From assembly GCA_000151295.1 (NCBI GenBank), contig GG745329.1, positions 1,350,654-1,414,653 on the forward strand: 64,000 nt of DNA, written 5' to 3'. Position 1 is the first letter of the stretch. Every line of letters begins with the position of its first letter. The stretch is from Allomyces macrogynus ATCC 38327. Taxonomy: Eukaryota > Blastocladiomycota > Blastocladiomycetes > Blastocladiales > Blastocladiaceae. This document shows positions 1-12,500 of this stretch, piece after piece. The notes below the pieces were generated by a model. That model ran no database searches. It was given only the letters and a program-made list of their open reading frames with translations, and was not told where the DNA came from. Position numbers and translations under genes: made by a program.

Positions 1-520
1 TGCAGAAAAAGGCCGAGGCCGATGGCGTCGTGACGCCTCGGATTTGCCTAGGCCGATCGGCGCCATGCCCAAGCGGAAAAAGGTCAAGGGGCCCAACCCG
101 CTTGCCGTCAAGAAGAAGAAGAAAGGAGCCGGCGGCGGCGCTGCACCGTCGACAAAGGGCCAAGGGCAAGGCCAAGCCGTCAAAGCAGGACAAGAGGCCA
201 AAGGAGAGCGAACCCGCGACGCCGTCCACCCAGCAAGACACGGCCCGCGGTGCCCGAATCCTCGGCACCAAACGAAGCTCTGGCACCAGCTGCGGTCACT
301 GCCCCCTCACCCAAACGAGGCCGCGGCTCCCGCCAAGCGGAAACGCGATTCGGTCGACGACTACAAGGCCGACGAGCCAGCAACTGAGATGACGGCGGCG
401 ACCGGGTCTGCAGCCAAAAAGCGTCGCAAGCGCGGTGGTGTGCGTCGGAAAAAGAAGGCGACTGACGCCGAGGGTGCTGCGGCAACAAAAGAGCCCGCTG
501 CGTCGGACGACGGCGAGTAA
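1..520 (+). CDS. UTP23: UTP23-like rRNA-processing protein, C-terminal end (5' truncated by window)
   Basis: Only the C-terminal tail is inside the window. The reading contains KVKGPNPLAVKKKKK at about 75-125. This closely resembles the GPNPLSxKKKK motif near the end of UTP23, a PIN-like small-subunit processome factor needed for 18S rRNA maturation in the nucleolus. The rest is Lys/Arg-rich low-complexity sequence ending in an acidic SDDGE and a TAA at 518-520. The most protein-like reading appears to move between frames around 40-60 and 150-330, with no convincing GT-AG intron. Either an intron was missed or there are small sequence errors. The PIN domain itself is upstream of the window, so the name rests on the short motif and tail composition. 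Confidence 0.55.
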   Translation, partial: AEKGRGRWRRDASDLPRPIGAMPKRKKVKGPNPLAVKKKKKGAGGGAAPSTKGQGQGQAVKAGQEAKGERTRDAVHPARHGPRCPNPRHQTKLWHQLRSLPPHPNEAAAPAKRKRDSVDDYKADEPATEMTAATGSAAKKRRKRGGVRRKKKATDAEGAAATKEPAASDDGE

Positions 521-782
521 CTCCGGCTCTACGAGACGTAGATTGTAAATACATTCCGTTCAAGCGTGATCCAAACTGAATCGTGACGAGCGGGTGATGT
601 CCTCTATCCGGTTGCGGGAACGACATAACGTGACATCAAAGCAAGCTCGAACTGAACCAGATACAAAATTTGATCAACTTATTCGCTCAGCAATCGGCAC
701 TCCATTCCTCCCCGACAACCACCATCCGTCTTGGACCAGCAACTGGCAGCACTCGCCGTCCCTGCCCACTGCAAGCATCACC

Positions 783-1839
783 ATGGCGACGACCGACCCG
801 GCCGCGCTCGAGCAGCTGCACGTCAACCTCGAGGCCTCGTTTGCGTCCATCCGGTCGCTCGTCGAAGACTGGATCCCGGCCTACGACGACCCGAACCCCA
901 CCGCGAATGCGCCCGCGCAGGAACGGCGCCATGACCCAGTTTCTGACAAGCCCCGCCCGTCACGGTTCGGATGTGGTTCTGTTTCCCCCTGTCCCCGACG
1001 TCGATTGATCCAGTTTGATCCCGTTGGCGTAGATTGGGCCTTGGCGCGACGCCCACGCAGCAGCGGGAGCTCGTGACGGCGGCCGAAAAGCAATTGCGTG
1101 CGCGGATTTTGGGCACACACGCGCGCAAGCGCCGTGGCGAGTTTGACTACGAGGCCGATATGGCGCTCGAGATGAAGCGAAAGGAGCGCGAATCCGCTAA
1201 GAGTACGGAATTGTTTCCGCCCCCTGTGCCGTCCGCCAGGAATGATGCAGGTTCATCAAATCGCGCCTTCTCCACCCGGTAGGCAAATCCAAGCGGCCAC
1301 GCATGGGGTCCAGCCCAGTTGACCACGAGGGCGACGAGGCGGCATCCGACGACAACGACGATGACGAGGATAGTCGTGTCCGGATCGCAACTGCGACGCC
1401 GAGCCCGGCCCCGGCTGCCGATGATAGTGCACTCACCCGGTCGACCGCTGGTCTGACCACGACCAACGTGCTCAACGCGTACCTGAACCGCGACGGCAAG
1501 AAGAAGAAGAAAAAGAACAAGAAGAGCCAGGGTGGTGACTCGACGACCACCACAGGAGACGCCGATGCCGTGCACCCGGCGATTTTGGCCATGATGAAGC
1601 AGCAGCAGGCGAAGGACAAGGTGGAGAACGACCGTGAGCAGGGTTCCAAGGCTTCGGTGTCTGTTTTGTCGCCGCTGGGTGGTGCCGACGAGGGGCACGA
1701 CCGGGGTGCCGAGGGCGGCGCAAGGGATACGACCGAGAACACTGCCGTGGACGCGGCGGGGCCGGCCAAGCGCAAGAACAAGAAGAAGAAGAAGCAGGCG
1801 CAGGCTCAGGCTGAGGGGGCAACAGGGGGTGTTGAGTAG
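783..1839 (+). CDS. DUF3245-like basic nuclear protein (unknown function)
   Basis: Three exons with matching phases: 783-964, 1033-1202 and 1283-1839 (introns of 68 and 80 nt), giving 302 aa. Splicing the first intron creates KPRPSRLGLGATP, which resembles the R-x-x-RLGLGA core that I recall for the fungal DUF3245 family; the N-terminal part (FASIRSLVEDWIPAY) also fits. After about residue 115 the protein becomes acidic/basic low complexity with KKKKKKNKK and KRKNKKKKK runs, suggesting nucleolar or nuclear localisation. The start is the first ATG in good context (CACCATGG). Function unknown; the family assignment is from memory of the motif, so a profile search would settle it. It follows the UTP23-like gene in the same direction, with about 260 bp between them. 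Confidence 0.6.
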
Positions 1840-2480
1840 GCGGCGCGGCCTCCATTGTGGGAAGTCGTGGTGTGGAGCCCGTCGCTGCAGGCCGGACGGA
1901 GTGGAGTGGGCGTGAAATCATTGGATCTTGTTTCTTTTGCGACCTTGATAGTTGCCGTTCTCTTTTTCGTGCTAGGCAACGTCGACTGCTTGCTGGTGCA
2001 GTTCTGCAGGTCAGGGTTTCGGATTTGTAAGAACGCCTGGCGTGCCTTCCCAAACCCCGTGGTTCGAACCATGGCATTTGGGATCGGCGCTTGTAGCCGC
2101 GGCAGCGAAATGTTCACCGCGGCAGCAAGATGGGGATTCAGCAGGTTCAGCGCAACCCCACTCCACCCCCACTCCGCCGACTCTGCTTCTCCCGCCACGA
2201 CGTCGACGCCGACCACCTCCGCTCCTCCCCCAACTTCACGACGCCGTCGCGCTCGACCCGCCCACGCCGCCCGCCTGCGACTTGGTGCACTCGACCACCG
2301 GATCCCGCCCGCCGCTGCCGCCACTGTTGCGGCCGCGCCTGCTCGCAACTCAATCCCCGGCTCGGCCCGGCCCGCTACCGACCGACGTCCCTGCTGTTGT
2401 CTCGCGACCACCACTGCCGTCGACTCGCGCGAAGCAAACGACCGCCGCTCGGCACGGCGCACACGCCCCGCCCCACCACC
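1840..2480 (+). other. Intergenic, promoter side of the zinc-cluster gene
   Basis: About 640 bases separating the DUF3245-like stop from the next ATG. It becomes C-rich and pyrimidine-rich towards 2480, as in many fungal 5' leaders. Overlapping open frames exist in both strands but show only GC-driven Arg/Pro/Ala composition. No gene or RNA is supported. Confidence 0.4.
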
Positions 2481-5400
2481 ATGGCGTCGCCGTCTGGATC
2501 GTCGCCGCTCACGGCGCTGCCGCCCGACGCCGTGCCGGCACTCACGGCAGCTGGCACCATCAAGGTCGCCAAGGCGTGCCAGAACTGCAAGCGCCGCAAG
2601 AAGCGGTGTGACGGGAATGGCCTCGTGCCGTGCGACCGGTGCGTCCCCACACGTCGGCCTGTGGTTCTGTGCTGCGGCGTGGTCGTGCCCATTTGCTGAC
2701 TGGCGGACCAACTGGACCTAGCTGCACCAAGCTCGGCGATACTTGCGTCTACGTGGCCGAAAAGAAGCGCGGCCCCAAGAAAAAGGACGACATGACGGCC
2801 GCCGCCGCCGTCGCGGCCGCCGTGCCCTGCGACGCGCCGTCCTCGTCCACCGCATCGGCCCCAAACCCCAATGGCGCCGGCCGCGATTCGATGCCCACCG
2901 CCGCCGCCCCCGCTCCCGCCGCCTTTCCAACGCCACCAGATGCTGCTCTCGCGAGTCCGCGGTCGTCGTCGACCAGCACGCTACCAGCGGCGTCGACCGC
3001 GTCCTCGTCGTCGGGCGATCTCGCGTCCCTGCTGACGCCCTCGTCGGCGTCCGTCTACACGAGTTCCGCCCCCGGGTCTTTTGTCGACCTGCCGTACCTG
3101 CCCGGCATCCAGCCGAGCCCCATGCCCGTCCCGCGGTCGCTCGTTACGCCCGTGCCCATGTCGGCGCAGCAGCACCAGCAGCAGCAAATCGACCCGTATC
3201 AGGCGCTCGCGTCGTCGTTTTCCACTGCGCCGCCGCCCCCACCGTCCCTCCCGCACGCACCGCTCACTCACGGCGGCGATGAGGCCTACCAGGTGGCCGG
3301 TGCTGTGCTCGATGCGTGGCCCGATTTCCCGGCGGTGCCAGAGCCTGGGTCGGCCGAGGCCGCCGCGATCGTGCAGGCGTTACGCGCGCCCGACCGGAAA
3401 CGCGCGCGCAATAATCTGGGCACGTCGCAACCCGCCCCTTCGCCCGATTTGGGTCTCGGTGATTTTGCTGCGGCACTGGATGCATTATCCGAGTTTATCG
3501 GACCCGATGGCGCGAGTGGTGCGGTGCTGTCGGGAGCGAACGCGTCGACGCCTGCCGATTTGCTCGCATCGATCATGGCATCGTCGACGATGGCGCCGAC
3601 CACACCGACACCTGCGTTTGCCGTGCCGCAGGTCGGGAGCGGTACTGCGAGGGAGACAACGGGGCCGACTCCCATGGACGTGGACCGCGTCGCGCCGTGT
3701 GCAGGTGGTGCTGCACCCGACGCTGTGCTTGGACCGGCCACCACGACCCCGATGCAGCTGCACTTGGCGCCCGTCGCAGGCGGTGTCGTGCCGTTCTACC
3801 ACGCATCGTCGCCGTCGCCGGGCCCGTCGCGCGGGACCCCGCCACCCCCACCTCCACCATCTGCTCCCGCACACCCCGCTCCGCCCGCCGCGCTCCCGCC
3901 ACCTCCACCACCACTAATGGTCCCCCGCACACGCGCGCCGTCAGGCCTTATGTCCCCGCGCTCGCTCCCGTCCTCAGTGAACCCACCGACTCCACCACCA
4001 CCACCCGCCGTGACCGCGGCCCGCCGCCCCGCGCGTTTCCCCGGGCAAGACATGCGCTCGCTCGAACGCGTCGCGCGCTTACGGCAACCGCCGCGTACAC
4101 ATCACCGGCGACAGGGCAGTTGGGCGACCCCACGCGACGGCGAAGCCCGTCGATCCAGACGCGCTCCAGGCCGCACAGGAATTGTCGGACCTGGCGTCGT
4201 CGGTCGTCGACGAGATTTCCGATTGGGCTACACGCGCGGGCACGGTCTCGCCGGCGATTGACGTGCACGTGGGCGCGTTTTTCCGCCATTTTGCACCGCT
4301 CGTGCCCGCGTTGGCCGACGAGCACGCGTTCCGCCGCGCGCTCAGGTTGCGCAGGGTGCCGGCGTACCTGATGGCCGCGCTGTGCGCGGTCACGTCGTTG
4401 CCGCTGATTGCTGTGCCGGAACCGCCACCAGAGCCGGACGCGGGTGCCGTCAGTGCACCAAGGTCGGTCGGTCGCGGGAATAAGCGCGCGCCGCCGACCG
4501 ACTTGCATGCCGAGGTCCTGCACCACCAGCGGTCCGGCCGTGGGGGCGTCGGGGATAGTCTTGCCGAACGCGCGCACGCCATGATCGTGCCGCGGCTCGC
4601 GGCCGCTGCGCCTGCGGGCGTCGCCGAATGCATCACGCTCGAACTGCTCTCGCTCTACTACTACCTCCGCGCGCACATGGCCGCGGGGTACATGTGCAAG
4701 TCGATGTCGGTCGCGGCGCTCGCGGCGCTCGTAGAGGCCGGCGCGATTCGGCAGCACCGGCAGCGGCACGCGGTTGAGGACGCGGTGCATGATGACGAGG
4801 ACGGGGCGAATGGCGAGAGCGATGGCGACATGGACTTGGTCGTCCTGTCGGGTGTCTCGCACCAGGAAACGCTTGCGCGACTGTTTTGGGGCGGGTTCGT
4901 CACTGACCGACTCGGCGCCGTCCTCAATGCCGGCGCGCCCGTGTGCAAGTCGCCGCTGCTCGCTGTCGACGCATTTGATCGCGTCCCGCCGCTGCCCACG
5001 TTCCGCGGCCCGGCGCTCGGCGCATTGTGCCCGAATACCGTGTTTGCCGCGTATGTTCGCGCCGTCGCCCTCCTGTGCCGCGCCGAGTGCTGGATGCGCG
5101 ACGAAATGCGCCGCCAACAGCGAGCCGCGGCCGCGGGCGCCCCACGCCGCGCGTCCGTCGGCGCGTCGCCACCACCACCTGTCCCGTCGGCCAGCACGTG
5201 CCTCGTCGGGATGCGCGTGGATATCGGCGGCGACACGCTCGCCGGGCTGCACGCCGAGCTGCGTGCGTTCCGTGCCGGTTTGCCAGGGGCGCAAATGATC
5301 GACACGCCCGACCCGGACAAGGTGGCGCGAATCGCTGCGCGCGCCGAACAGGTCGCGCGCGAGACGGCGCGGGCCGCCGCGGTCGGCGGTGCGGAACCCG

Positions 5401-6507
5401 CGGACGAGGCCATGGCCGTGCAGGCGGCCGAGGCTGCGGCACAGGCCGTGATATTCCATTGGCTCATGGCCAACTGGATCTTCCATAACGCGTGCCTCTA
5501 CCTCGAGCCCTGCCCAAGGGAGCGGTGGCGGATTATTCGGATCTTGGTCGGTGCCGCGACCGCGCGCACCGCGCCGCCCGTCTCGTGCGTCCTGCGCGTC
5601 GCCGCCGAGTTTGCGCTCGTCTTGGTTGCCGCGGGACACGTCGCCGAGGCCGGACCCGCGGCCGTGTGCACGTGCGCGCCCGCAACCCGTGCGCCGAGCG
5701 CGGATCTCGGCCGGCACACGTGCCAAGGGGAGATGGCCGACCCGGACGACGAGGCCGCGCTGGGGCACGGGCCTGAATGGCAAGAGTACCCGTCCCACGC
5801 GGAAGTCGTGCGCATACTCGAGAATGCGCGCGCGCGCGCGCCGCGCGACCTGTGGTGTGTGGATGCGGATCTGGCGAGGATCGATGATATCGTCGCGCAA
5901 CTCAAGCGAAGGAAGGTCGTGCCCGTGGCGTCGGCGGATCGCGCAGCGGCGGTGGCTGCGGCTGCCGCCGCACTAGCGCCGCTCGGCGCGTCGTCCTCGG
6001 CGACTCGGTCGGCGGCACTGGATGCGATCGGGCAAGGGTCGCCGCGCACGCCCGTCGCGTCGGTCGCGCCGCCGATGCCAGGTTCGCCTGCGGCCACGGC
6101 GCCGGTGCCGTGGTCGCAGCAGTTTCGTACGCGGCCGCAAACCGCGACCGGCACGCACGTCACGGCAGCAGTGGGTACCTGATGCAAGGCGTGTCGGCCA
6201 ACAAGCACACCGCGCGCGACCCCCGCGCCGGCCACCACCCGTTCCGCAGCCGCCGTCCACGCCGCGGCCGGACGTCCTTCTGCACGGGCTTGCGATCCCG
6301 CACGCGACCCCACAAGCGACACCGGTGCCCACGGCGCCGCAGCCGCCACCGGGAATCACGATTCACGTGGATGCCAATTTAGTTGCGGCATGGCTCGCGG
6401 CCGCAGCGGCGAATGGGGCACCCGCGGGAGCGAATGCCGCGGCCGCGGCGATGGCCGCGTCGTTGCCCGCGGCATTGATGGCTGCGGCCCGTCGCAGGTG
6501 CCCGTGA
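2481..6507 (+). CDS. Zn2Cys6 fungal transcription factor with middle homology region
   Basis: Predicted exons 2481-2638, 2722-4094, 4159-6170 and 6250-6507 keep phase and give 1266 aa. Removing intron 1 (GTGCGT...CTAG) joins the binuclear zinc cluster at residues 33-60, with spacing C-x2-C-x6-C-x7-C-x2-C-x6-C and a basic KRRKKR after the second Cys. This is a sequence-specific DNA-binding domain. A long Pro/Ser/Ala-rich linker follows, then a helical region from about residue 520 (FFRHFAPLVPAL, ITLELLSLYYYLRA, LFWGGFVTDRLGAVL) that resembles the fungal-specific middle homology domain. The 3' end is uncertain: the frame stops at 6507, but a neighbouring frame reads LTVDQLQVALQAGAINDPF and stops at 6629, so a missed intron or one-base error is possible. 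The target genes cannot be told from sequence. No sugar or nitrogen pathway genes cluster with it except the SWEET gene downstream. Confidence 0.85.
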
Positions 6508-6629
6508 CGAGTGCAGCCGCAGCGGCGGTCCCGGCAGCAGCAGCGGTAGGGCCGGCGCTCACGGTGGATCAGTTGCAGGTCGCGTTGCAGGCGGGCGCGA
6601 TCAATGATCCGTTTGCGTTCCAGTTGTGA

Positions 6630-7498
6630 GGGAGCCGGGGGATGATGGATGATGGAGGGTTGAGGAACATTTATGCTCGAATTTTGGGTGATGTTGACGG
6701 CGTCCTTTATCGCGACGTGGTTTGTGAAGTGAGGAGACTTGCGCATCCTTTCAGCTTGTTGACAGCGTCGCCGACGTGCGCGACCAAGCAGAGCAGGCAG
6801 GGCGTTCATTTTGATCATGCACGCATGTCGAGCCGCAGCAAAGGCGCGCGCGCTCGTTGTTCAAGGTCTGAGAGACGAACGTGCGTGAGAACGACGTTCT
6901 GGGCTGATCGCGTCTCCCACTTGGCAAGCGCCCCTCCGGTGTCGTCGTCCTTCTCTGTCGTCCGCACGCCCATCATTTCCCCTTGGCCGCATGTCGCTCC
7001 AGGCCAGCGAGCGGAGGAGCCACGCCCGCGCGCGCGTTTCATTTAATTTCATTTCACTTCACAAGCAGCGGAGACTTGGGCCCAACCTGCTGCAAACGCC
7101 GCCGCACGCCAGCGCCAGTGCCAGACCCGCCGCAACCAGCCCGCTCGTCTGCCGCGCGCGCGCATAGCGCCGACGATTTTGCCTTCGTGTGCCGAGGGAC
7201 ATCAGATCCGAGACGACGCCCAACGTACGGCTCCGTACCCCCGACCCTGTGCGCGCGGTTGTCGTGCGAGGGATTCCGCTTATCGGCGTCCTTCTGCTCT
7301 TCTTCTCCCCCGTTCGTGATCTGATCGTGCGATCCCTCGTCGACGCTCGCGGTTCCCCCTCAACCGCAGGTCGCTCCAACGTCTCGACGCACTGACGGCG
7401 CGTGCGTGACCCGACCGACCGACCAAGATCGCGACGACAACGGTCCCTTCCTCTACGCACGCGAGCATTTCGAACCCGCTTCTCGCCCGACCGTCACC
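6630..7498 (+). other. Intergenic, SWEET upstream region
   Basis: About 870 bases between the zinc-cluster gene and the SWEET ATG. The final 300 bases are CT/CG-rich leader-like sequence. Short open frames on both strands have biased Arg-rich composition and no recognisable domain. I see no RNA gene. Confidence 0.4.
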
Positions 7499-8836
7499 AT
7501 GGGCGGCCTCGACTGCGGCGACAACCGCGCGTGCAAGGTGGTGCTGAACACGGTGATCCCGCTGCTCGGCGTCTTGACTGCCAGTACATTGCGGTTCCCG
7601 GAAAATTGTCGCGCTCCCGTGGCTGTCGGGCGTTGTCGTCGATACCTACGTGTCGCGCGGGTGTGATGGTCACACTGATCGTGTCTTGTGCGTGTACGGG
7701 TTACTAGTTTTCGTGACGGTTGCGCCCGTCAAGGAGGTGCTGCGGTTCCGCAAGCGGCAGGCGCTCGGTAACTTGAACCCGTACGGATTCTCTTGCTGCA
7801 CGGTGCCAGTGTCCTGCGACGATTCTAACGCTGACCGCCGTCTCGGTGGATTATTGCACGCTCCAGGACGCCCTACGCGTTTATCTTCGGCAACGCGCTC
7901 ATTTGGATCGGGTATGGCCAGTTTGTCAAGGATCCGGTGCGTCTTTGCGGGCCATGGTGCACTCGCCCGTCGGTCCCTGACGGCGGAACCCGATAACGCG
8001 TTTTGCTCTAGTTTGTCGTGACGCCCAACCTGCTCGGTTGCGTGTGCGGCGCGTGGTACACGCACTCGGCCTACCTCTACGCGACCCAAAGGCAGCGGTG
8101 GCACCTGGACGTGATTTCGCTCGGCCTCTTGTTTGTCGTCATGATGTCGACGTCGGTCGCGGTTCTTGCGCTCAACTATGCGGCCGGCCGGCAACTACTC
8201 GGCATCGTCTCGATCATCATCTTGGCTCTCTTCTACTCGTCCCCACTCACGGCATTCGCACACGTTGTGCGCACCAAGAACGCCGCCATCTTCTCGCTCC
8301 CGCTCGCGGCGGCTTGTCTCGTGAACGGCGCACTCTGGACCGTCTACGGCGTGGTGCTCGCCGACTGGTTCATCTGGGGCCCGAACCTTCTCGGCGCCAT
8401 TGTCGCCATCATGCAAATCGTGTGCCGCGTCGTGTATGGCGCCCGGATCGTCGAAAGCGATGCCCACGAGGAAGGGCTCACCACACGCGTGCCGGGCATG
8501 TCCCCGGCGCCGCACGCTGATCCGGAAAAGGGATTGCTCGATGGTTCGAGTTCGTACTCTGGCGGGTCAACGTCGGCGACGCGGCTGCGCAGTCGCACGT
8601 TTACCAAGACGGCCGACCGCGAGCATATGCCCGTGCTGACCACGTCCCCGACGCCGCCGCTGAACGCGCCGCCGGCCACGGCCACGGCCACGGCGAGAGT
8701 CGGGGCGGATGCGGCGTCGATTGAGCCGCTGTCGGCGCCGGCAGCGGTCGTGGTGCCGCTGGTGGGCGACGCGGCGATCGCGGCCGTCGCGGATGCGGCC
8801 GCGCACGACGGTGGCAAGGGCGCCGGGAAGGCGTGA
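7499..8836 (+). CDS. SWEET (MtN3/saliva) sugar transporter
   Basis: Four exons, 7499-7583, 7708-7780, 7867-7936 and 8012-8836, all phase-consistent, give a 350-aa protein. SWEETs are bidirectional uniporters for hexoses or sucrose, built from two three-helix MtN3 repeats joined by a linker helix. The first repeat holds APVKEVLRFRKRQALGNLNP, FIFGNALIWIGYG and TPNLLG; the second holds LFYSSPLTAFAHVVRTKN, NGALWTVYGVVL and GPNLLGAIVAIMQIV. The Pro-Asn pair that gates transport is present in both repeats. Seven hydrophobic segments fit plasma-membrane or vacuolar insertion. The C-terminal 110 residues are Ala/Thr-rich and cytosolic-looking, longer than usual. Small early exons 2 and 3 explain why no single frame covers the protein. 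The substrate is not predictable. Confidence 0.92.
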
Positions 8837-9574
8837 GGGATCGAGTGAACGGGTAGAGAGCGCTCCGAAGAAAGAGGACAGAGGAGCGCGAGATTGAGAA
8901 CGAGAAGGCAAGTGGGAGTGGTTGGGTTCGCAAGTGTTGGATTTCGTTGTTTTCATAATCCCCACCAGCACATTGAGCGCAAGAATGCATTTGGATTCCA
9001 CGGCATGGCCATAGACGAGGACGAAACTGCCACCGCGAGACCAGTGGAGCGGCGGGCGATGGCCGAACCTGCTCGCTGGCGATGCCGTGCTGGCGCAGCG
9101 TCAGCTCGCCGTCGGCGTTCCGACGAATGATTCGTCTCGCAGTCGGCGGCCAACGCGTCTCACAGCGTGGCGTGTCCTGCCCGTCCTCGTCGTCGTCAAG
9201 TTTGAAGACGACGACGACGGCGACGACGACGACGACAGCCATGTCGACCAGCCCACAATTTGACCTCCACAATGACTTGCTGCAATTCGCGCGCACGAAC
9301 TACCAGCCGGTTCTGGCGGCCCGTCGCGACCACGCCGCTTTGATCAAGCACTGGCCGTCCCATTTCGTCTTTGACCCTGGTCGCCATCAAAGACGCGGCA
9401 CCCCTGTGCGCCAAGACGTGGTCAAAGAACATCGCGACGCGCCGCCAATCCACGACGTTCCAGCCTGTGACCAGCCGGGGCACCAGTCGGCTCCTGGTCG
9501 CGCAGCCATGGCGGTCCTGACGACGACGGCAGCAAGCGCTCGTCCTGTCCGTTGCTCGCGCCTGATCCCCGACC
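8837..9574 (+). other. Intergenic between SWEET and PRM1-like genes
   Basis: About 740 bases. A GAC/GACGAC-type trinucleotide run lies near 9207-9240. Otherwise mixed sequence with a few short open frames lacking domain similarity. It probably holds the SWEET 3' UTR and the promoter of the next gene. Confidence 0.4.
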
Positions 9575-12500
9575 ATGGACGACAACGACGTCGAGGCCAG
9601 CTATTTGCAACGAATGGCGCAGTCGAGCCGCGCGCGCCCCGCACCAATGAGCCAGCACACTGCCGGCAGTAGCAGCACGAGCGACAACGACCACGATAGG
9701 ACCAACATCGAGCTCTCATCGAGCACGCGCCCGCACGGCTCGAGTGTGCAGGCCCGAACGACGAGCCAACTGCAGCCAGCGGCAGTGTCGGGTCGCTTGC
9801 ACCAGTTGTTTGCCCTGCAGCTTGCCGGCAACGGCGACGACGAGGAGAATAATAGCGACGGGAGCGGTTCGAGTGACGACGCCGTGGACCACGTACCCGA
9901 CGATTTCTGGCCTCGTCGTGCGACTGCCGAGGACACGGCCGCGGACCGCTCGGGCACACGCGAGGACCTGACGCAAGTCGATGCGGGTGGTCATGACAAC
10001 GACGATTACGATGGACCAGATGCGGTCACGCCCCGCGTCGGCCTCCTCTCGCAGCTGCACCGGACCTCCAGCACTGTCGATCGCGCCAAAGACGCAGAAG
10101 AGGGCTTCTTGAAGCGGTTTGCCGCGCTCCAGCAGCAGCATGACGACAGCATCGCGGGCAGCGACCAAGACGAGGGAGATAGCCCTTTGCCAACGATTCT
10201 GCGCCGTGGCCAGCCCAGCCAGTCTGGCGTCGCGCTGAGCCAGACCCGCGTCAACCCGCCGCCCGGGGACCACGCCGTGTCGTCATCGTCGAACATGGCC
10301 AAGCTATTCAACAAGTGTGCCGTTCCGAGCAACGACAGCCTTGACGCGGCGTGGCTCGGTCGTGCACGAATGCGGAGCGCGTCGGCCTCGACCGTGCAGA
10401 CCATGAGCTCGACCACGAGCGGCGACGCATCTACCGAGCTCGCGGCGCTGCAAGCACGGCTCGGCCAGTTCCGCTCGACCCCCGCGTCGCCCGTCCCGGT
10501 CCCGGTCACGTCCACGTCCCCGCACACGCCGTCGCCTATGTCGAACCCGTACTCGGTCCACGTGCAGTACGTCCCATCGCGACCACCTCCCGCGCGCGGC
10601 GAAGCCCCAGCGCGGCCGCCCTATTTTATTCCGCTCAAGGACCGCATGCTGCGGTCGTTTTTCGTCTACCCGATCTTCGCGGCGCTGATCGCGCTGGTGC
10701 GCGCCATGTGGGCGCGGCAAATGCTGCTCGATGCCGCACAGGGCTCAATTGACGTGGTGAGCACCGCATGCACCAGTCTGATAACTGTGGGCCGCCAGTT
10801 GCACGCGCCGCCAGCCAAGACGGCCAAGACCACGAACCACTCGATTCGAGCGCGCGCCGAGGCGGCCGTGCTCGCCTTGAACAACAATATGCAGACCATG
10901 ATCGCGGTCACGCGCGCCGTGATCATCATGATCATTCGCGACGAGCTGACGCTCTTCACGTGCACCTTGAACATGGCGCTCGGGGCCATGTCGAATGCGC
11001 TCGTGGGGTTTGCGCAGGATATGACGCGAGAATGGAACGAGGCGGTTGGGAATCTCGATACCGGGTACCAGAACTTGATCAGCGGGCTCAATTCACAGCT
11101 CGCGCAAATCTTGGGGTCGACGGATTTTACGCGGATATTTGGCTCGTCGATCATGTCGCAGTTCGGGGCGCAGAACGTGACGCAGGTCGCTGGTCTGTCG
11201 CCGCTCGTGATTCCGCCCGCGACCATCGACGCCGTTGTGGCTGCGATTCGGTCGATCCCGTCGCCCGAGCAGATCCTGATGCAGCTCGACGAGGTGCTGA
11301 AGGAGCCGTTTGATTTGGCCATCAAGTATTTCATCACTGAGTTCATCGACTTGGCTTCCACCATGGGTCTCGACCCCGCGTTCATTCCGGCCAACGCCGT
11401 GACGGCCACCACAACCACCACCATGACCTCAGCAGCAGCAGTGGCCGCGACCGTGACGCCGGATCCCGGGTCCGACTGGTCGTCTTCGTGGCTCGACACG
11501 TGCGTGGACGGGTCGGCGTTTGCGCCGACCATGGCGCGGTACACGGCGGCCATTGATGATCACTTCCGGTGGTGGATCTACTTCTCGATATTCAGCATGG
11601 TCATGGCGTGGCTCGCGTCGGTCGTATCCGAACTGGGCGCGCACTGGTACCGGAAACTGCAGACGCGCGAATTGACCGACCGCCGCACCACTGCCGACAG
11701 CTTGACCTGGCGCGTGCTCGACCCGGTACAGTACGCGGCGGTCCAGGCCATCTCGTCGGTGGTCCAGGCATTCCGCCGTGCCCGGATCGCCGTCGCGGGG
11801 CGCGACCAACTATCGGCGCGCGATATGCGCCGCGCACACGCGCTCACGCCCGGGGGGATCGTGCGGCTCGCGCGCGCTATGTCGTTTGTGCTGTACCCGC
11901 CCGCGTCAGTCCTGGCGCTCGGCGCGCTCGTGTCGCTGGCCGTGGTGCGCGTGCAAGTCTGGTACATTGACACGTACCTGGCGACCGGCACGGTCCCGTT
12001 CCAGCAAGAAATTTTTTCCACGAGCGGGCGCCTGGTGGCCGGTGCGGCCGAGGACTTGACCTCGAGCATTCGGCGGCTTCTCAACGAGGAGTTTGCCCTG
12101 ATCGATTCGTTTTCCGATCGCGCAGCGACCACGTTCAACCAGCGCGTCATGCATCCAATCAAGTCGGTGCTCGGGTCGATCAATGCCACGCTCGCGCAGG
12201 TCGACGCGACGCTCACGAACGTGGTCAACATGGTCTTTGCGCCCGTTCCCATCATCCAGCAGTCGTTTGAGCAGTTTCTGTACTGTGTCGTCATGGCGCG
12301 CATTGAATCGTTCACGGAAATCTACACGTCACTTGAGCCGCTGCTCTCCATCAAGTTGCCGCGCGCCGAGGACATAACCAAGGCGGCGACGGGGGACCCC
12401 GTCGCCACCTCGACCATGATGTTCAAGAACGTGACGCTCGCGTGGCTCAATACCATGGACCCGACAAAATCGGCCGAACGCGGCGTGCGCGCCACGTTGC

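Noticed and set aside
3948..5900. 650-codon minus-strand ORF opposite the zinc-cluster gene
   Set aside because: Antisense shadow in GC-rich codons; Arg/His-rich composition, no domain, fully overlaps a well-supported gene.
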